Translations under genes and position numbers: made by a program
Notes under the pieces: generated by a model
Database searches by the model: none
What the model was told of the DNA's origin: nothing
The model's input: only the letters and a program-made list of their open reading frames with translations
Shown: in pieces, positions 1-5,140 of the stretch
How the letters are laid out: the number at the start of each line of letters is the position of its first letter
Position numbering within the stretch: position 1 is the stretch's first letter
Origin: an uncultured Eubacteriales bacterium
GTDB taxonomy: Bacteria; Bacillota; Clostridia; Peptostreptococcales; Anaerovoracaceae
Direction of reading: 5' to 3'
DNA: 5,140 nt
NCBI GenBank assembly: GCA_902803185.1
Contig: CADCOV010000022.1
Span: 1 to 5,140, forward strand

Positions 1-579
1 CGCCGCTGCTGCGCCGATATAGACCAGAAGATAAAGGATCCCCCTCAGATCCACATAGAAAAAGCCGATGGCGAAGCAGGCCAGGGTGAAGACCGCCATG
101 ATCCCGATGTCGAGCAGGACCGCCACGACTCCCTTCCCCTTCGCATACCAGCAAAGCACCGCCAGGAACGGAGAGAGCACCGTGATCCCGTACCAGATCA
201 TCATATAGGAAGAGGGATCGAACCCGCTGAAGAGGATCGAATGCAGGTGGTAAGCGGCGCACATCCCGACGAAGAAGGCGAACACGTTGACCGCAGCTCT
301 CAGCGCCGACCTGCTGAAAACGGCGATCACGAGCGCTGCCAAGAGCCATATGGCCATGTCGGAAAAAAACGCGTTCAGCCGCAGCGCTTCGATCGGCCTG
401 TGCCACCAGATGGCGCTGTCAAAGGCGATATTATCGAGCCACTTTGAGAATATGCCCAGCGCGACGCCAAAGGCGAGGATGCCGGCCGTGGCTGCAGCCG
501 CCTTCTTCCCCTGCACCTTCTCAGGCTTCCGGATCGCGTCCAATCTTTCTTTCATCCTTACCACATCCTTTGTTCCCAT
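1..579 (-). CDS. Unrecognised polytopic membrane protein, N-terminal 193 residues (runs off window)
   Basis: The minus strand is open from an ATG at 579 to the window edge, with no stop in 193 codons, so the C-terminus is missing. The start has a GAGGG ribosome site six bases upstream. A second ATG at codon 9 (555) is possible but less well placed. A charged, Lys/Arg-rich head (residues 1-26) is followed by hydrophobic stretches at about 27-44, 74-88, 95-118, 125-146, 152-175 and 178 onward, suggesting at least five or six membrane spans with the head in the cytoplasm. The loop at about 45-73 is amphipathic and Trp-rich (IWWHRPIEALR). I see no catalytic motif, transporter signature or Cys cluster, and do not recognise the family. 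It lies about 50 bases beyond the hydrogenase operon terminator, so it is probably a separate unit, though I see no convincing promoter of its own. The reading frame is well supported; the function is unknown. Confidence 0.8.
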   Translation of the reverse strand, partial: MGTKDVVRMKERLDAIRKPEKVQGKKAAAATAGILAFGVALGIFSKWLDNIAFDSAIWWHRPIEALRLNAFFSDMAIWLLAALVIAVFSRSALRAAVNVFAFFVGMCAAYHLHSILFSGFDPSSYMMIWYGITVLSPFLAVLCWYAKGKGVVAVLLDIGIMAVFTLACFAIGFFYVDLRGILYLLVYIGAAAA

Positions 580-628
580 AAGCTACCCTCAGAATAACAC
601 AACCCCGCGGTGAAATCCATCGGAATGC

Positions 629-675
629 AAAAGGAGATGCCCCCGGCGGCGCGTGGCCGCCGGAGAGGCATCTCC
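629..675 (-). terminator. Intrinsic terminator of the hydCBA operon
   Basis: A long hairpin starts 36 bases after the hydA stop. Its outer arms are GGAGATGCC and GGCATCTCC (9 bp). After a small 1x3 internal loop, the inner arms CCGGCGGC and GCCGCCGG add 8 bp around a GCGTG loop. Read on the minus strand, the stem is followed directly by TTTT and then GCATTCC, so the T-tract is short but the stem is very stable. There is no comparable T-run on the plus-strand side and no convergent gene, so I assign it to the minus strand. Confidence 0.85.
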
Positions 676-711
676 CATATGTCTTTGGTGTTCGTCCTGA
701 GGCGCGCCGAA

Positions 712-2421
712 CTACTCGGCCTGTTTCTTCACGTAGTCCACGTGGAGCAGCTCGTGCTCCCTGCCCTTCAGGAGGCCTTCATAGAGCTCCTTCATGAGCG
801 GGTTGTCCTGGGAGCGCTTGACCACAGAGAGGCTGTCCGCCCGATAGAGGGTCTGGCTTCTCGCGACGCGCTTCTCCGGCATGTACGGCTGGCCGGCGCC
901 GCTGATGCAGCCGCCCGGGCAGGCCATGACCTCGACCAGGTCGAAGCTCTTCTTGCCGGCCTTGATCTCGGCGATCAGGCGGGAGGCGTTGGCGAGACCG
1001 CTGACCACGGCGATGTGGACGTCCCGGTCACCGTGGCGGAGCCAGGCTTCCTTCACGCCCTCCAGGCCGCGGACGCCCGTGTAGGACAGGGCCGCCAGCG
1101 TGGTGCGGGAGCTGTCGTCGGCGATCTTTCTCAGCACCGCCTCCGTGACGCCGCCGGTCACGCCGAAGATGACGCCGGCGCCGGACATGGTGCCGAACGG
1201 CATATCCACGGATTCCGGTTCCAGCTCGTTGAAGACCAGGCCGGACTCGCGGATCATACGGATCAGCTCCTGGGTGGTGAGGACGCCGTCGGTGGCCTGT
1301 CCGTCCTCGGTCTTGAACTCCGGACGCTGGGCCTCGAACTTCTTCGCCGTGCACGGCATGATGGCCACGTGGTAGTGGCGCTTCTTGCCCTCCGGCAGGT
1401 TGTTCTTGTAGTACTCTTTGATCACCGCACCGAACATGCTCATCGGCGAACGGCAGGTGGAGATGTTTGGAAGGAGCTCCGGATAGCGCTTCTCCGCCAG
1501 CTGGATCCAGGCCGGGCAGCAGGAGGTGAACAGCGGCAGCTTCTCGTTCTTCTCGAGACGCTCCGCGAACTCGTTGGCTTCCTCCATGACCGTGAGGTCC
1601 GCGCCCGTGGAGGTGTCGAAGACCTGGTCGAAGCCCATTCTGTGCAGGGTGGTGACGATGCGGCCCATGGCGTTCACGGTGTCCGACATACCGAACTCGC
1701 TGCCGATGGCGGAACGGACCGCCGGCGCGATCTCGCAGGTCACGAAGACCTCAGGATCGTCCACTTCCTCCCAGATCGGGGTGGTGCTGTCGTTGATGAT
1801 CAAAGCACCGGTCGGGCAGACCGCGGCGCACTGGCCGCAGCCCACGCAGGAGGTCTCAGCCAGCGGTTTCCCGAAGGCCGTGCTGATGACCGCCTCGGAG
1901 CCCCGGAAGGCGAAGTCGATGGCGCCGACGCCCTGGATCTCGTTGCACTGGCGGACGCAGTCGCCGCAGAGGATGCACTTGGCTGGATCCCGCTCGATGG
2001 AGAGCGAAGAGGTATCTCTCTCACGCTTCTCACCGCGGATGTTCGGGAAGCGGACTTCCTCCATATCGAAGCGGCGGGCCAGATCCTGCAGCTTGCACTG
2101 GCCGTTCTTCTCACAGGTGGTGCAGTCGCGGCAGTGGTTGGACAGCAGCAGCTCCAGGATCAGGGAGCGGTAGCGGCGCAGGCGCAGGGTGTTGGTGCGG
2201 ATGTTCATGCCCTCCTTCGGGATGGTGGAGCAGGCGGCCATCAGGCGGCCCCTCTCGTCCTCCACCATGCACATACGGCAGGCGCCGTACACGGAGAGTT
2301 CCTTATGGTAGCAGAAGGTCGGGAGCGCGATGCCGACCTTGCGGCAAAGCTCTACGAGGTTGCGTTCTCCCTCGATCTGGACAGGTGTCCCGTCGATGAT
2401 CATCATATTCTTCAGCTGCAT
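712..2421 (-). CDS. hydA: [FeFe]-hydrogenase catalytic subunit HydA (NAD-linked, trimeric type)
   Basis: This subunit catalyses reversible H2 formation in a cytoplasmic HydABC complex. At 569 residues it is close to the clostridial CpI enzyme (574) and has the same modular order. A plant-type [2Fe-2S] domain uses C37, C48, C51 and C64. A His-Cys3 [4Fe-4S] site uses H96, C100, C103 and C109. A two-cluster ferredoxin domain uses C149/C152/C155/C159 and C192/C195/C198/C202. The H-cluster domain follows, with motif L1 TSCCPAW (299-305), L2 MPCTAKK (355-361) and L3 MACPGGC (499-505). By alignment from memory to CpI, C302, C357, C501 and C505 hold the H-cluster and C301 is the proton-relay Cys. No extra C-terminal [2Fe-2S] domain is present, so it is the M3 form, shorter than the Thermotoga HydA. 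The start at 2421 has AGGAGG six bases upstream. It is the last gene of the operon. Everything expected is intact; assignment to the NAD-linked group rests mainly on its neighbours. Confidence 0.97.
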   Translation of the reverse strand: MQLKNMMIIDGTPVQIEGERNLVELCRKVGIALPTFCYHKELSVYGACRMCMVEDERGRLMAACSTIPKEGMNIRTNTLRLRRYRSLILELLLSNHCRDCTTCEKNGQCKLQDLARRFDMEEVRFPNIRGEKRERDTSSLSIERDPAKCILCGDCVRQCNEIQGVGAIDFAFRGSEAVISTAFGKPLAETSCVGCGQCAAVCPTGALIINDSTTPIWEEVDDPEVFVTCEIAPAVRSAIGSEFGMSDTVNAMGRIVTTLHRMGFDQVFDTSTGADLTVMEEANEFAERLEKNEKLPLFTSCCPAWIQLAEKRYPELLPNISTCRSPMSMFGAVIKEYYKNNLPEGKKRHYHVAIMPCTAKKFEAQRPEFKTEDGQATDGVLTTQELIRMIRESGLVFNELEPESVDMPFGTMSGAGVIFGVTGGVTEAVLRKIADDSSRTTLAALSYTGVRGLEGVKEAWLRHGDRDVHIAVVSGLANASRLIAEIKAGKKSFDLVEVMACPGGCISGAGQPYMPEKRVARSQTLYRADSLSVVKRSQDNPLMKELYEGLLKGREHELLHVDYVKKQAE

Positions 2422-2422
2422 G

Positions 2423-4315
2423 CTAGGCCTCCTCTCTGACAGCGTCGAAGTTACAGTTGCTCTGGCAGACGCCGCACTTGATGCACAGATCCTGGTTGAT
2501 CACGTAAGGATGCTTCAGCTCGCCGGTGATCGCGGAGGCAGGACAGTTTCTCGCGCACTTGCTGCAGCCGCGGCAGAGATCCGGATCGATCACATAGCGG
2601 CGGAGCTTGCTGCACTGGCCGGCCGGGCAGCGCTTCTCGTAGATGTGCGCTTCGTACTCGCTGCGGAAGTTTTTGATGGTGCTGAGGACCGGGTTCGGCG
2701 CGGTCTTGCCCAGGCCGCAGAGAGCGGTATGGGAGACAGTGTCGGCGAGCTCCTCGAGAAGCTCGATGTCCCCGTCCTCGCCCTGGCCCGCGACGATGCG
2801 CTCGAGGATCTCCAGCATGCGGTAGGTGCCCTCTCTGCAAGGGACGCACTTGCCGCAGGATTCGTTCTGTGTGAAGTTCATGAAGAACCGGGCGACCTCG
2901 ACCATGCAGGTCTTGTCGTCCATGACGACCATGCCGCCGGAACCGATCATGGCGCCGGCCTTGGTCAGGGAGTCGAAGTCGAGCGGCATGTCGAGATCCT
3001 TCTCGGTCAGGCAGCCGCCGGAAGGTCCGCCGATCTGGACGGCCTTGAACTTCGCGTCGCCTCTCATGCCGCCGCCGATGTCGAAGATGACCTCCCGCAG
3101 GGTCGTTCCCATCGGGACTTCGATGAGGCCGGTGTTGCGGATGGTGCCGGTCAGAGCGAAGGCCTTGGTGCCCGGGCTCGACGGCACGCCGAGGGTGCGG
3201 TACCACTTGGCGCCCTTCTCGATGATCATCGGGACGTTGGCGTAGGTCTCGACGTTGTTCAGGTTGGTCGGCTTCTCGAACAGGCCGTGTTCCACCGTGC
3301 GCGGCGGCTTGACCCGCGGCATGCCCCTCTTGCCCTCGATGGACTGGGTCAAAGCGGAACCCTCGCCGCAGACAAAGGCGCCGGCGCCGCGGTTGATGTG
3401 GATCCGGAAGCTGACGTTGGTGCCCAGAATGTGGTCGCCCAGCAGGCCCAGGTCCTCCGCCTGCTTGATCGCCATGCGCAGACGCTCTACCGCCAGCGGA
3501 TACTCCGCACGGACGTAGATGTAGCCCTCAGCAGCGCCGATGGCGATGCCGGCGATCATCATGCCCTCGATCATGCGGTTCGGGTCGCCCTCCATGATCG
3601 AACGGTCCATGAACGCGCCCGGGTCACCTTCGTCGCCGTTGCAGACGATGTACTTCGGGAATTCCTTCTGTCTGCGGCAGGAGGCCCACTTCTGGCCGCA
3701 CGGGAATCCGCCGCCGCCGCGGCCGCGGAGACCGGAATCGGTCACTTCCCGGATGATCTCATCCGGCGTCATGTCGAAGAGCGCCTTCTCCAGCGCGGTA
3801 TAGCCGCCCACGGAAAGGTAGCTGAAGATGGACGTGGCGTTGATCTGGCCGCAGTTCTCCAGCACGTGGCGGGTCTGTTTCTTGTAGAACGGGATGTCGT
3901 CCTGGCGGAGATAGACGTCGTCGCCCATGCGGTAGGCCAGACGCTCGATGTTCTCACCCTTCAGGATGGTGCGCTCGATGATCTCCTCCACGTCGCTCTC
4001 TTTGACCTTGGTGTAGAGCCAGCCCTGCGGTTCCACGCGGACCAGAGGTCCCAGCTCGCAGAAGCCGTGGCAGCCGCTCTTCTTGAGGCCCACGACCTCG
4101 CTGTGCGGATCGTCGGCGAGCTCCACGTTCACCGGGATGTTGTGCTCCTCCATATAGGTCTTCAGGTGATCGTAGATCTGCAGCGAACCGCCGGCCACGC
4201 AGCCGGTACCGCCGCAGACCAGGATCTCCTTCGTCTCGTAGCTCGCTGCATTCATGCAGTGCTCACGCAGCTGGATCAAGTCCTCCCGCGTATACAGCCG
4301 ATCTCTCATGCTCAT
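2423..4315 (-). CDS. hydB: NADH-binding flavoprotein subunit HydB (NuoF-like) of the [FeFe]-hydrogenase
   Basis: HydB binds FMN and NAD(H) and links them by Fe-S clusters to HydA and, in bifurcating relatives, to ferredoxin. It has 630 residues, close to Thermotoga HydB and longer than complex I NuoF because of extra domains at both ends. In order: a thioredoxin-like [2Fe-2S] domain (C34, C39, C82, C86); the NuoF core with the Gly-rich FMN loop GRGGGGFP (198-205), GDEGDPGAF (227-235) and GAGAFVCGEGSAL (310-322); an SLBB-like region (about 383-440); a [4Fe-4S] site at C487/C490/C493 plus C533; and a C-terminal ferredoxin domain with two CxxCxxCxxxC motifs (581-591 and 611-621). C470, H557, C563 and C568 are candidate ligands of the zinc site known in HydB-type proteins; that placement is from memory. 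Its ATG overlaps the hydC stop (ATGA), with AGGAGG seven bases upstream. The fused N-terminal domain explains why no separate HndB-type gene is present. Confidence 0.96.
   Translation of the reverse strand: MSMRDRLYTREDLIQLREHCMNAASYETKEILVCGGTGCVAGGSLQIYDHLKTYMEEHNIPVNVELADDPHSEVVGLKKSGCHGFCELGPLVRVEPQGWLYTKVKESDVEEIIERTILKGENIERLAYRMGDDVYLRQDDIPFYKKQTRHVLENCGQINATSIFSYLSVGGYTALEKALFDMTPDEIIREVTDSGLRGRGGGGFPCGQKWASCRRQKEFPKYIVCNGDEGDPGAFMDRSIMEGDPNRMIEGMMIAGIAIGAAEGYIYVRAEYPLAVERLRMAIKQAEDLGLLGDHILGTNVSFRIHINRGAGAFVCGEGSALTQSIEGKRGMPRVKPPRTVEHGLFEKPTNLNNVETYANVPMIIEKGAKWYRTLGVPSSPGTKAFALTGTIRNTGLIEVPMGTTLREVIFDIGGGMRGDAKFKAVQIGGPSGGCLTEKDLDMPLDFDSLTKAGAMIGSGGMVVMDDKTCMVEVARFFMNFTQNESCGKCVPCREGTYRMLEILERIVAGQGEDGDIELLEELADTVSHTALCGLGKTAPNPVLSTIKNFRSEYEAHIYEKRCPAGQCSKLRRYVIDPDLCRGCSKCARNCPASAITGELKHPYVINQDLCIKCGVCQSNCNFDAVREEA
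2428..2433 (-). promoter_or_regulatory. hydA ribosome binding site inside the end of hydB
   Basis: AGGAGG sits six bases before the hydA ATG and within the last codons of hydB (GAG GAG GCC TAG). Ribosomes finishing hydB cover this site, which favours translational coupling and matched amounts of HydB and HydA. Confidence 0.85.
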
Positions 4316-4809
4316 TCTGCCACCTCCTCCGCTGCGATCTCTGCACGGATGCCTTCCAGTACCTCAAGGGCGGTTGCCGGCGTCATGGCCGGATAGACCT
4401 TGCCGTTCACGGTCATGACCGGGGCCAGGCCGCAGGCGCCGAGGCAGGAGACGGTCTCCAACGTGAAGAGAAGATCGTCGGTCGTGTGTTTGTTGTCGGA
4501 CAGTCCGAGTTCCCGCTGCAGACGATCCAGGATCGGCTGGGATCCGCGGACGTGGCAGGCGGTGCCGTCGCAGCAGCGGATGATGTACTTGCCCTTCGGC
4601 TCCAGAGAGAAGTTCTCGTAGAAGGTCGCCACGCCGTACAGGCGGGCCTCACCGACGCCGATCGCCTTGGAGACTCTGGCGAAGACTTCCTCCGGAAGGT
4701 AGTGGTAGTGCTCCTGGATATCCTGCAGGATCGCGATCGTCGAAAGCTCGTTCGGCGGATACTTGGCAAGGATCTCGTCCACTACGGTGTAATCAAATTC
4801 TTTTTCCAT
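4312..4809 (-). CDS. hydC: [2Fe-2S] thioredoxin-like subunit HydC (NuoE-like) of the [FeFe]-hydrogenase
   Basis: HydC is the small electron-transfer subunit that docks on HydB, equivalent to complex I NuoE and Desulfovibrio HndA. From the start chosen here it has 165 residues, the usual size. An N-terminal helical domain (about 8-65, ending in GVATFYENFSL) precedes the thioredoxin-like domain. The cluster ligands are C80 and C85 in CDGTACHVRG, and C122 and C126 in SCLGACGLAP, the full NuoE pattern. Three in-frame ATGs exist, at 4821, 4815 and 4809. I chose 4809 because GGAG lies six bases upstream and the product then begins MEKEFDY. The ATG at 4815 also has a fair site (AGGA, six bases), while the one at 4821 has AGGA directly against it with no spacing. 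An in-frame TGA at 4830-4828 limits any longer start. It is the first gene of the operon, and its stop overlaps the hydB start. The product is secure; the exact start is not. Confidence 0.95.
   Translation of the reverse strand: MEKEFDYTVVDEILAKYPPNELSTIAILQDIQEHYHYLPEEVFARVSKAIGVGEARLYGVATFYENFSLEPKGKYIIRCCDGTACHVRGSQPILDRLQRELGLSDNKHTTDDLLFTLETVSCLGACGLAPVMTVNGKVYPAMTPATALEVLEGIRAEIAAEEVAE
4323..4328 (-). promoter_or_regulatory. hydB ribosome binding site inside the end of hydC
   Basis: AGGAGG (extended to AGGAGGTG) lies seven bases before the hydB ATG, in the final codons of hydC. With the ATGA stop/start overlap it indicates coupled translation and supports ATG 4315 over the in-frame ATG two codons later. 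Confidence 0.85.
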
Positions 4810-4883
4810 GCACATCTCCATTCCTAATCATGTTGCATCTCTATGTTCCGCTCTTCCGGGGCAGATGTGTCTTCACCGTCAGA

Positions 4884-4901
4884 TTGACAAGATTATAACA
4901 T
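4884..4901 (-). promoter_or_regulatory. Candidate Rex-type redox operator over the -10 (weak match)
   Basis: The 18 bases ATGTTAT-AATC-TTGTCAA match the clostridial Rex box TTGTTAA-N4-TTAACAA (recalled from the literature) at 10 of 14 positions with the exact 7-4-7 spacing. The site covers the -10 box and the likely start point, where a repressor would block transcription. Rex senses NADH/NAD+ and is known to control fermentation genes, so the context fits. The dyad symmetry of this copy is poor and the region is AT-rich, so chance is a real alternative. Confidence 0.25.
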
Positions 4902-4920
4902 ACTATGCATGCCGGCAAAA
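4892..4920 (-). promoter_or_regulatory. Probable promoter of hydCBA (extended -10)
   Basis: Upstream of hydC the minus strand reads TGTTATAAT (4900-4892), a perfect -10 hexamer with the TGn extension. At 17 bases spacing the -35 position holds TTTTGC (4920-4915), a poor match; TTGCCG fits better but at 15 bases. Extended -10 promoters tolerate weak -35 boxes. Transcription would start near 4885, giving a leader of about 75 bases before the hydC start at 4809. The site lies downstream of the neighbouring gene's terminator, as expected for an independent operon promoter. Confidence 0.65.
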
Positions 4921-5006
4921 CCCCTCATCTGTGAAAGCGAATGAAGATTTCTCATCACATGTATAAGCATTGCCGTCCTTACGGCCTTTCCGCTCCCTTT
5001 TTCCAT

Positions 5007-5031
5007 AAAAAAAGGCGGGATCTCTCCCGCC
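5007..5031 (-). terminator. Intrinsic terminator of the upstream flavodoxin-like gene
   Basis: A perfect 7-bp GC-rich stem (GGCGGGA / TCCCGCC) with a four-base loop is followed on the minus strand by seven T residues. It starts 11 bases after the stop codon of the partial gene at 5043 and separates that gene from the hydCBA promoter. Confidence 0.93.
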
Positions 5032-5042
5032 ATACGCTGCTC

Positions 5043-5140
5043 TCAGTATCCGAGTCCGGAAAGCCATTCCGTCACGTCCGTCCGCACCTCGTCCTGTTCG
5101 TTCTGCGCGTCGCCTCCGCGGACTGCGAGCCCGCTGAGGA
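5043..5140 (-). CDS. C-terminal 31 residues of a gene, possibly flavodoxin-like (partial)
   Basis: The minus strand enters the window open and ends at a TGA (5045-5043), 11 bases before a strong terminator. The visible tail contains LSGLAVRGGDAQ and ends TEWLSGLGY. The pattern of GLAxxGG, a charged linker and a final amphipathic helix with WLxxLG resembles the C-termini of flavodoxin-family proteins, whose last helix often ends this way. That is pattern recall on 31 residues only; the FMN-binding loops lie outside the window, so another alpha/beta protein is quite possible. The presence of a real gene end is supported by the stop and terminator placement. Another minus-strand frame is also open here but reads on through the terminator, so I rejected it. 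A flavodoxin beside a hydrogenase operon would make metabolic sense but is not evidence of joint function, as the two are separately transcribed. Confidence 0.6.
   Translation of the reverse strand, partial: LSGLAVRGGDAQNEQDEVRTDVTEWLSGLGY

Noticed and set aside
241..613. Two overlapping plus-strand open frames
   Set aside because: They are shadows of the minus-strand membrane protein, which has a good ribosome site and coherent hydrophobic segments; the plus-strand products do not.
610..2439. 609-codon open frame on the plus strand
   Set aside because: It lies wholly antisense to hydA, whose motifs are unmistakable. Its product is rich in His, Asp, Ala, Val and Leu without any domain pattern, typical of the reverse strand of a GC-rich gene.
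2330..4396. 688-codon open frame on the plus strand
   Set aside because: It is antisense to hydB and runs into both neighbours. It has no recognisable motif and the same reverse-strand composition; openness comes from GC-rich codon use.
4884..4912. Perfect TTGACA on the plus strand (4884-4889) as a divergent promoter
   Set aside because: No acceptable -10 box lies 16-18 bases downstream (the bases there are around GCATGC), and no plus-strand gene follows before the window ends.
4905..4917. Overlapping palindromes ATGCAT, GCATGC and TGCCGGCA in the promoter spacer
   Set aside because: Short self-complementary words are common by chance. They match no operator I know and do not form one coherent dyad.
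4972..4985. Small hairpin GCCGT-CCTT-ACGGC in the intergenic region
   Set aside because: The 5-bp stem is short, no gene ends just before it on either strand, and the T-rich stretch that follows on the plus strand is interrupted. Likely chance.
1..5140. Search for tRNA, rRNA, riboswitch, CRISPR array, insertion sequence or toxin-antitoxin genes
   Set aside because: I saw no repeats with regular spacers, no cloverleaf sequence, no transposase frame and no conserved riboswitch core. The window is filled by ordinary metabolic genes and short spacers.

Overview
The window reads as chromosomal DNA from an anaerobic fermentative Clostridia-type Firmicute. The evidence is strong AGGAGG ribosome sites, intrinsic terminators with T-tracts, an [FeFe]-hydrogenase operon typical of such organisms, and a GC-rich coding style. 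The genus cannot be told from sequence alone. Every gene I can support lies on the minus strand, so transcription runs from high to low coordinates.

In transcription order: (1) 5140-5043, the last 31 codons of a gene entering from outside the window, with a tail resembling flavodoxin-like proteins, closed by a strong terminator (5031-5007). (2) 5006-4810, an AT-richer intergenic stretch with an extended -10 promoter (TGTTATAAT) and, overlapping it, a degenerate match to the Rex redox-repressor box. (3) 4809-712, a tightly packed three-gene operon hydC-hydB-hydA. The hydC stop and hydB start overlap (ATGA), and one base separates the hydB stop from the hydA start. (4) 675-629, a long hairpin with a short T-tract that ends the operon. 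(5) 579-1, the first 193 codons of an unrecognised polytopic membrane protein that runs off the window.

The operon encodes a trimeric, cytoplasmic, NAD(H)-linked [FeFe]-hydrogenase of the HydABC (Hnd) type. HydA carries the H-cluster and four accessory Fe-S clusters. HydB carries FMN, an NADH site and an N-terminal and C-terminal set of Fe-S clusters. HydC adds one [2Fe-2S] cluster. Complexes of this build commonly couple NADH and reduced ferredoxin to H2 by electron bifurcation or confurcation, but some relatives use NADH alone, and sequence alone does not settle which applies here. All expected cofactor ligands are present, so the complex looks intact. The HydE, HydF and HydG maturases needed for the H-cluster are not in the window. 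I found no clearly undescribed system. The items most worth a second look are the possible Rex control of the operon, the unidentified membrane protein and the flavodoxin-like neighbour.
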